The position numbers and the translations under genes are program-made. Positions 56,275-64,000 of a stretch of DNA of 64,000 nt are shown here, one piece after another. Position 1 is the first letter of the stretch, and each line of letters starts with the position of its first letter. The notes below the pieces were generated by a model, which saw only the letters and a list, made by a program, of their open reading frames with translations, did not search any database and was not told the origin of the DNA. Origin of the DNA: Bolinopsis microptera (taxonomy: Eukaryota; Ctenophora; Tentaculata; Lobata; Bolinopsidae); the NCBI RefSeq assembly GCF_026151205.1, contig NC_087076.1, positions 13,501,675-13,565,674 on the forward strand, in the 5' to 3' direction.

Positions 56275-58935
56275 TTATTTCACCTTTGGTGGATCAGTTG
56301 GAAACCATTTATGTAACAACCGATCAAGGGCATTTATATCCCGATCTATCCATCTACATAAGATTATTGTCGTTACTCTTTTAGCGTTGGGAATCCCATC
56401 TACTATTGTATCCATCCATCTTCTCAGGGTGCGTAATTGCACACTGAAATTATTTTTAATTTAAAACAGGAAGTTTCATAATTTGGAATGTGCCATATAG
56501 ATAATAATTACGACTTGTCTGCAGGTTGAGGTAACGGTCACAAGATGAGATATAATAAACAACCACTCGGTGTGAAGAGGCCACCAGTATATAATGAAAA
56601 TTGTTTAAATGTGGTCGTTATTTACAAATCATTGGCGGAAATAAACCTAATCGGGCTTAGTGCTGAAGCTTGGAGATGCTTACATTGATTATAACTTTAT
56701 GAATCTTCAGATCAAGCTCTATTAGGTCGGGAAACATATGCTAGAATTTGCGGGGAAATTTACAAACGATTTGAAAATGTATGCTTACTTGACGCAACTG
56801 TCTTTCAAGGTTTGGGTTGTAGCTCCAGATCCTAGGCAAGGCATTGCTATTGACTTGTAACCATGCTTCACCAAGGTATTGAGGATGTTGAGATAACATT
56901 GTTCCAGTTGTTCAAATTCCGTGGTTGTGTGACAGGTCGGGGGTACCACAATATGAAATACATTATAACTTGGCAGCTCGAATCCTTCTGTCTCAACCAG
57001 CTCTGTTACCTGAAAATCACCGCGATGAAGTTTATATATTAGGACGCAATGAAACTACCGGACCACGATATATGGGGACTTGCCACCCCATGGCAACATT
57101 AAAATATATCGACTCTGTCTCTGTTACATTGTTCCCTGTTAATATAAAACTCCGTTACAAAATGAACTGGGATCTGGCAATACTACACCTTAGTTCGATA
57201 AAATATGATAAAGTAATGTAAATATAAAGTAATGTAAATATAAAGTAATGTAAATATAAAACTGACGTTCAAAAACTCTACTTTAATCTAAAATTGCTAC
57301 AGGACAATAATTGATGTTTTAAGTAGAAAACAGAAACATTCCGCAATTGTTGCACAATCGTTAATCGGATGATTAATCGCTTTCAGTTTTCCTAATTACG
57401 AAACGTAAACAGAATACGGCGAGTTGATTAATTGCTTGTACGGCTTGGCATGCACCCCCTCAACCGATGAAATGATGGGTCGGGCAGCGACTGACAACGA
57501 ATTGCAGAATGTACGGAATGGCCGAAAGTAAAAACTAATTATTGACCAATTAACAATTTTTTTTCAATTCCATGACTAAACGTGGAAAACACCAAATCTG
57601 TTTTACTTTTAGGTCTTACGAACGGATTGGTTCTAAAAATAGTTATTGCCGTTTTAACCATTAAAAGTCTAACAGTAACATTGCAAATTTAATATTTTCA
57701 AATCTCTGCTTGCAAATTTGCGGTTTAATCAAGCACACAATTTGGAGCATAAAAATCGTACCGATGTGCTACTATTTATCGGGAAAATTAAATAGTTTTC
57801 CTCACTTGTTTTGGTCCAAGTTGTCTGGCAGTTCTGCTTAACTCAGGACCTGCCTGATAATAAACAGCCTTCATGCCTGTGGGAGCGATGCTTTTAGAAC
57901 AACTCAGCGTGATGACGTCACATTCTAGTTCAGATATACTGCCGTCGTGGATGAAGATTCTCTTGTTAACTTTGAAGTCAGGTACGGCATCATCTAGACC
58001 GGGAGGAAAGGATGGGATCTCCCCTGCCAGTATAAGTGCGGTTAGATTTGATGTAAGTGATGTGTACTATTTATTGGTACAAATGAGAATTACAACTATA
58101 AAATTAGTTAACTAGTTAATAACAACTACACTTACCATTGGCATTATATCGATTATGGTACTGATTTGCTCACTGTATTATATCATCACAAAATAGTATT
58201 AGTACACCGTAGACAATTATATTGTCTATAAAAACTATTCAACTTTATGTTCATGTAGAGAAATCATACACGTATTTCAAAGTATTAAAGATAATGAATA
58301 ATGATAATACAAGTTAACTTCATGTTCAGTCATGAGCTGTCTGGCCCAGTTCTTTCTGGAGACACTCCAGGAACTTCCAGATTGTTAAATTGGAACATGA
58401 GGGGAGCATGCTGTTGAACCTGTAGTGGCGTAGTGCTATTCCTTTGCTATGTTGCTGGATCGTGGAAGGAGAAGAGCTGTAGTGTTGTGTTGATTCCATC
58501 TATAATTGTGAGCGAATATAGGATTTCGGTAGGAGGGTCCAAGCCCCAAGTGTACTCGTAGTTACAATGACAAGGAATCATGTAATGCATAATTTTGACA
58601 ATAACGAGTTTTTCTGTTGCCCCTAGGGTCGGCTGTCTCCGTGCCACACGAGATCATTACAGAGTGCCATGGTTTGAAACATAGGCAGTCGAGATCTCTA
58701 AGTCTAATTGAGGCGGCCATAAATAAAACCTACAAACAAAGTAGAGGACTTAGATAAGAAAGACCGAGCCTCAAAAGCAAAAACTCGCCCTATAGTTAAA
58801 AAGCTGTGGCAGTATTTCAGTAAAAGTGGACGAACCTGCAGCAGCGTAGTGAACCCAGTGCATCACCTCCGACTCACATTTACCACAAACTGATTTTAGA
58901 GTTCTGCGCTTCTCATTACCGTCTCCTACACCCAT
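56275..58935 (-). CDS. Macro-domain protein with CxxC-x5-HxxH motif, 4 exons (gene 2)
   Basis: Exons: 58836-58935, 57806-58023, 56789-57009, 56275-56443, giving 235 residues. The N-terminus C17-GK-C20-ESEVM-H26-WV-H29-YAAAG has the same spacing as gene 1. The macro part has KRIFIHDGSISELECDVITL, YYQAGPELSR, VETEGFELPSYNVFHIVVPP and HGYKSIAMPCLGSGA, ending VQLRTLRRWMDTIVDGIPNA. Where gene 1 and active macro domains have AN after the second strand, this one reads SCSKS, so the key Asn is lost and ADP-ribose hydrolysis is doubtful. Two introns match gene 1 in position; the third gene 1 intron falls elsewhere, since exon 2 here runs on to LGPKQ. A tandem duplication with divergence is clear. Confidence 0.85.
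57036..57118. repeat. Dispersed 83-bp repeat, copy 2 (inverted relative to 8711-8793)
   Basis: Reverse complement of the copy at 8711-8793 with two differences. It lies 27 bp upstream of an exon of macro gene 2. GTAATGTAAATATAAA repeats follow at 57214-57260. Confidence 0.85.
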
Positions 58936-59394
58936 AACCGCACTTTTTACTTGGTAGCACTAATTGAACTTGTGTTTTCATCATAGACTTATGTTTCAAA
59001 ACGTTTTATAAATTGTAATAGTGAGTCAGCAGTAAGCGCATGACAAGAGCATGCAGGACGCTCTACTAGAGACTATCAGCTTTAATTTCATCAGTTCTTT
59101 TAGTTTCACTAGTTCAATACAACTGCAAATGCACAACTGTAAATAAATTCAAAATCACAGCACAAATCTGAAATCAACAGAAATGACGAATCTATAGTGT
59201 ACAAAGCTAAGTTATAGTTTCGTTTTGTTCAATGTATACTACTGTGTACTGTTGCAACTTGCATGTTAAATTACCTCAGATTATCATGGACGCGATGTTA
59301 TTGGCAATCTTCTATCCGTTATAGTTGTACGGAATTAAGGTTTATTACTGTTAGAATTAGATATCAGCAGGTAAAATGAAACAATAAGGTAAGT

Positions 59395-59451
59395 TATAGA
59401 ACTCCTGACCAAACGAGTGCCGAAGGCACGATTTTTGTCAGGAGTTCTATA
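59395..59451. repeat. Perfect 15-bp hairpin with inner stem
   Basis: TATAGAACTCCTGAC pairs with GTCAGGAGTTCTATA. The loop carries GTGCCGAAGGCAC, itself a perfect stem. The inner stem matches the hairpin at 2865-2896. Confidence 0.85.
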
Positions 59452-59457
59452 AATTGC

Positions 59458-60043
59458 TTATGGTACGGCACAAGACAACAGTCTTGGGAACATTTTCCGA
59501 CAAAAATTTTGAAATTTGGTGCCTTTTAACCGTGTCAAATTGGCAAAAAACTGTAACTTCTTCCGACACAAAGTGTTCATTGTCCAATGTCCAATGAGCA
59601 TCCTGCCATGCTGCTACCATCGTGTTACTCTCGTGGTGCCACATGACAGCTTACCTAACTGCTATTGGACAGCGCACGTTTGTCACGTGACGATTTGATT
59701 ATTGATACTTATTGAGAACTGTATTTCATAGATCACATTTATTGAGTACAGTACTGAATAAATGTTAAATTCCTGTTAAATTCCTTTATGAAAGTAATTC
59801 CTTAGCGATAGATACTCCTCTAATTTCCAACGATTACAGTGACATTTCAAGCTTGACTCAACCCTTGCTGTTCTCTCAAACAGTCAAACTATTAGGATGT
59901 GAATTGTGAATCTAATTTTGCTTGAGCATGAAATCCAGCCCTTCTCGCTGGCTAATATAGATCACGTTATCTATCAGCTGACTGTACCTCGTGACTGCGT
60001 CACTCGGTTACCACGTGCCCGACAAACTGGTGCCGTACCATAA
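59458..60043. mobile_element. 586-bp MITE with 14-bp terminal inverted repeats
   Basis: TTATGGTACGGCAC at 59458 and its exact inverse GTGCCGTACCATAA at 60030-60043. No coding capacity. It abuts the hairpin at 59395-59451, so the two may be parts of one element. Superfamily not assigned. Confidence 0.7.
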
Positions 60044-60491
60044 CAGTGTTTATTTCTGATGCTGGGAGCACTGGAAGAAAGGTGCAACTACAAGAGTATC
60101 ATCAGTTTCATTACACGGCTGATCTCTATAAATTGAAGCTGATAAAATATTCAAGATCCCAATGATACTGTGAAGTAATCAGTTATAGACATCATAAAAC
60201 AAAGTAATTATATACATAATTATATTATGATTTATGATTATATAAATAAAAAAGCAACAGATTGAGAGGGAGAGCAAAGTAAGAAAACATGAATATAGAG
60301 TGTGTATGAGAAATCATGATCTGATTCAATAAGTGACACTGTTGTTGCTATGACAACGAATGTTGATGTAGGGGTATCCAATATTTCCATAATTAACGGT
60401 TAGAAAAGTAAAAGTAGGACACTCTTTGGTTTATCCTTATCAGTGCATTCGTGAGTTACTGTTGTTGGGATGAAGCTGTATTTTTTTTGGA

Positions 60492-60506
60492 GGGGGGGGG
60501 GGGGGG
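60492..60506. repeat. Poly(G) tract, 15 G
   Basis: An uninterrupted G run followed by TTTGGGTGGGGGTGG, giving strong G-quadruplex potential. Confidence 0.9.
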
Positions 60507-62070
60507 TTTGGGTGGGGGTGGCCACCTGAGTTTTGGGAGTGCTCAACATGCCTCATGTCCACATTTTCACTCCGCTACCTATTTCATGGTAGCAGAGGTC
60601 CACTATTATCAGTGCAGATCTCAAGAGAAGATGCACACATGGTACAGACTTCACCTTTTTTCAATAGTTTGAGGCTGATCTATAGATTCCTTCTCTATAT
60701 AGTGACAGCACAATTTAGTGGCAAGCATCCTATAATGACTTGCCATTTTATGGTGTTTTAACTATATACAACACAACAACATATATTGGCACGTGTCATA
60801 GCTCTGTTATTATACTGGCTTTAAAATGTCGCTAAACATAATGTGCAATGTTTAACGCAAATTATACTGGTATGATCAAAGTTCGGAATTCATGAGAAAC
60901 TTGAAGTTGACGTACGATACAGGGGAATTACTCAATAACAGTGTTTGGTTCGATTGGGGTTTCAATTGTTTGTTTTTTGGATACGTTAAATACATTCTAT
61001 GGACAGTGATCATAAAAGGGAATGAAATAAATTTTGGTAGATTGGAATCAACCAAACGATTGGCTGATGAGGCAACTTCAGAAATGTAAAACAACAGGAG
61101 ACTGCACAGCACCGAAAGAATGCTTCAGATTGTGAAATATTGTCTGTATTTATTTTGTACTTTGAATAACACATTGATAAAAACGCAGCATTGCAATTAG
61201 GACAAGAACTTCAGAAAACTATTTTATATCCACATCACAACTGTCAAGATAAATAAAAATCGTTCCCAATCATTCATATATGAAACCCTTCTGTCATTTT
61301 CATAAAATAAATAATACTAAATAACTGATGATTTCTCCTGTATACTGCAGCTATTACATTACATTTCATAGGTTTTCGTTGCTATTTGAGTTTTCAAAAG
61401 CTCTCTACCTGCTTCAAAAAAAGCCATCTATATATTTCGATGCATGCGATAATAATGCAACTAATTTCTATTCAATGTAATGTATTTATAATCAATATCG
61501 ATAGCAGGACGTATTCAACAAAATCTATGAGTTTTAGTAGTGGAACAGCAATACTAAGGTAATGGGACTACTACGATCAGACTTCATTATAAAATCTATG
61601 AGTCTCTAAACTCTGATTAAAACTTGTACAATTTGATAAATATATTATAAAAACAAAATTATCAGAACTTATTTAACGAATTTTTAACGAATTTTCAATC
61701 TAGCACTAGCGTTTTCTAACGTTCCTTGAAGTCGAATTTTTTAATACAAGCTTCCATTCACAGGATAGCCAGTTACCTGGCAACGCCCGCTCGTGATGCT
61801 TCTCCAAGCTCACACAAGTGTCAGCAAGGAGGAAGATATTCATGTATTTCTGCACGAGGAGCCCATCACAGCTACCAACAATTAATTTGTTTCCAAGGCT
61901 TAGGCCGCGTACCATTTTGTGCTAAGCAACACCATGGTTTGGTAATTGATCATTCTTTGAAGTTGACTTGTATTCTAAATCATCTGTGAATTCTTAATTT
62001 CTCTCAAAAGTACAATTTCAACTCTGATTGTGACAACAATTCCCAATTCTCGACGATAAACTGCAAAATT

Positions 62071-64000
62071 TTAGCTGAAAACGAATCCCTTGGAGCCGTA
62101 GCGGATAGCTATTAACAATTGTTTCTTCATGATCTCCTGAGAAGAGTACGGAGGTAAGGACAGTTGGTTAAAACAGGTGGCAGCAGTAGGTAGGCTAGTG
62201 TCCATCTCACCATAACCAGAGACCAGGGTAAACCTGTAAGTTCGAGAGAGTTTACACGAGGAAACTATTGTTGATTATAAATTACCATGTGACTGATAAT
62301 ATATATCACTTTATTTGTGATCGATTGTAAAAATTAACTAGATAAAACTTAGAGAATCGACAAAAGTTTCGTAAGAAAGTGATACAAAAAGATCGATCTT
62401 AATATCAGTAAATAACACGTACTTCTTGGAGAGATAAGCGAAACCACCAGAGGGGAGGCTCGACAATCCAGTAGCAAAATGTAGCAGAGATTGTCTATCC
62501 TCAGCGCTGAAACTCTCGACACATCTCCAGAAATTTGTCTTAGTTTCCTGTAAACAGATCTCGTGAGAATGTTGCAGACCTGGTGATACAGGTGGCACGT
62601 GATTGTTTTGACATGTTGCAGTGGTTCGGGGTTATAATTGGTCAATGCTGGACGCTGATTGGTTAATCACTGCAACGTGTCAGAAACAAATAGGGTTCAT
62701 CTTCCCACCAGCACCCATAAAACTTAAATTATGTGTGTGACACGTGTAGTGCACACGTGCCGGGTAGTGCACACGTGCCGGGTAGTGCACACGTGCCGGG
62801 TAGTGCACACGTGCCGGGTAGTGCACACGTGCCGGGTAGTGCACACGTGCCGGGTAGTGCACACGTGCTGGGTAGTGCACACGTGCCGGGTAGTGCACAC
62901 GTGCTGGGTAGTGCACACGTGCTGGGTAGTGCACACGTGCCGGTTAGTGTACACGTGCCTCAGATCATAATCATACGATAATTCCAGCTAGCACTCTCTT
63001 ATTTCCATTAATTGCCCAGGGTTCAGATTGAAAACTGCTGGAAATTTGTCTACCTGTGTAATCCTTTCGTGATTAGTATTATTCATCCAATCAGTTAGGT
63101 TCAATGTTAGCTCCCCACAAATAAGTGCACCCAATTCTCTAGCAGTAAGTAGTTCCTTAAATTTGGATGGGAATATCCTGTCGAATCCCGCCTTTAGCTC
63201 TTTCAGCTCCAGGTTTGGAAAATCGTAAAGAGCCCTCCCTTTTAGTACCATATAACTGAAAAAAAAAAAGTTGATTGAGTAAAAACAATTTCGGATTAAA
63301 ATAGTGGAATAATAAGTAAAGTAAAGGTTATATATATATATATGTCTGAAAGGTTACATATTATTGATACTGATAGTTGGATAATATCCGGTTGTATATT
63401 ATATGTCTGAAAAGATTAAATTCCTCTTCAAACGTTAAATTACCGATTCTTATCAGTTTCAAATTCTCCGGTGTTGACAGTGGATAGTGGAACTACGATA
63501 GCTTCCTTGGTAAAGGGATCCATAATGGTTTCAAAAAGTTCAAGCTCCAACTCACGAAAATCCTGGTAAGGATCATAGTTATCATCAAATAGTGGTTCAG
63601 ATAATTTTCAGTGGTATTCGTCAATAAAAAGCTGATATTTGAAGTGCAGATCTGAATACTTGTGGGGAGGGAACAACATATTTTTCAAGTGACAGTGATT
63701 AATTAATAAGCGACCAGAATTGACCAATTATAACCGAACGTCATAGTCACGTGCCAAAAGAAATATGGTTCACCTCCTCACCAGTCTCCAGATCTATAAA
63801 TTGTCAATCATGTTCCACAGTACCTTAGGTTCTACTTCGTTGATTGAATTAAATAAGCTTTTATCGGTTCTTTCCAGATCAAGCAGCACGTTTTTTCGTT
63901 CATTTAACACAAATTTGTAAATGTATTCGGCTAAGTTGAGGCCCAAGGGTACGTTGTTCAGTACTGCTCTAGCCAACATCTGTCCCACTAAATTATACCT
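62071..64000 (-). CDS. HECT-type E3 ubiquitin ligase, C-terminal part (runs off the right edge)
   Basis: Exons in transcript order: 63824-64000 (partial), 63444-63562, 63054-63255, 62423-62547, 62071-62233, giving 261 residues of the HECT domain. Seen in order: GQMLARAVLNNVPLGLNLAEYIYKF, the MDPFTKEAIVVPLS segment, then FPSKFKELLTARELGALICG. The C-lobe has FWRCVESFSAEDRQSLLHFATG, LPSGGFAYL and the catalytic LPTAATCFNQLSLPPYSSQE, with the thioester Cys in ATCFNQ. The protein ends GSKGFVFS. It accepts ubiquitin from an E2 as a thioester and passes it to a substrate. The subfamily cannot be told without the N-terminus; the C-lobe resembles the TRIP12/HECTD1 style only loosely. A CACGTG-containing minisatellite sits in the intron at 62548-63053. 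Confidence 0.93.
62747..62957. repeat. 18-bp minisatellite with an E-box in each unit (~12 copies)
   Basis: TAGTGCACACGTGCCGGG is repeated about eleven and a half times with single-base variants (CTGGG, TTAGTGT). As the unit is a multiple of three and lacks stops in most frames, it produces spurious hexapeptide ORFs on both strands. Each unit contains the palindrome GCACACGTGC-like E-box core CACGTG. It lies in a HECT intron. Confidence 0.95.

Larger units (their letters stand above)
58936..62070. other. Intergenic region between macro gene 2 and HECT gene
   Basis: 3.1 kb with a hairpin, an inverted-repeat element and a poly(G) tract (separate entries). ORFs at 60451-61112 and 61706-61989 show no recognisable domain. 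Confidence 0.55.

Noticed and set aside
60876-61112. Opposed 65-78-codon ORFs
   Set aside because: Overlapping on both strands with no recognisable motif; probably chance.
62680-62981. Hexapeptide-repeat proteins on both strands; also a CRISPR-like look
   Set aside because: An 18-bp direct repeat without spacers gives open frames in several phases; no spacer sequences, so not a CRISPR array.

Overview
The window is nuclear DNA of an invertebrate animal. Genes are split by many GT-AG introns, the background is AT-rich, and transposon remnants are frequent. The animal gene set includes NOG1, UFC1, a HECT E3 ligase, macro-domain proteins and pentraxin/LamG-like proteins. A hAT element with CAGGG-type ends and a long APE-type LINE suggest a cnidarian or other early-branching or lophotrochozoan animal. 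I cannot fix the phylum from sequence alone.

Layout. 1275-10409 (+): a complete 7-exon penicillin-acylase-family Ntn hydrolase with an N-terminal membrane anchor. Its fifth intron holds a ~2.9 kb inverted-repeat element with a 2.1 kb polypyrimidine core. 14167-23301 (+): complete 13-exon NOG1 (GTP-binding 60S biogenesis factor), followed 301 bp later by complete 5-exon UFC1 (23603-24705, +), the UFM1-conjugating enzyme. 25424-49867 (-): a 7-exon type I membrane protein with a Gln/Glu-rich ectodomain. Its ~20.4 kb second intron contains, on the other strand, a tandem array of five two-exon genes for secreted pentraxin/LamG-like heads on N-glycosylated coiled-coil stalks (32342-48291, +). Two copies (34937-36876 and 46616-48291) are intact. 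The other three are broken by a 1-nt deletion, a ~400-bp insertion, and an 8-nt deletion plus a nonsense codon. A nearly full-length LINE and a hAT MITE lie inside the array. 53816-58935 (-): two tandem paralogous macro-domain genes with a new-looking CxxC-x5-HxxH N-terminal motif. 62071-64000 (-): the last five exons of a HECT-type E3 ligase that runs off the right edge.

All exon models were joined by hand from GT/AG junctions. Reading phase closes exactly in every gene, which is the main support for them. Recurrent themes are short tandem duplications that copy splice junctions (four cases), long poly(G)/poly(C) tracts (about ten), and dispersed GTCCG-rich hairpin repeats.

The most interesting object is the nested lectin-like array. 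Its members vary in stalk repeat number, share a promoter module with a GTCACGTGAC E-box, and show ongoing birth and death. I cannot assign it a demonstrated function. Immune recognition, allorecognition or adhesive/mucous secretion are inferences from architecture.
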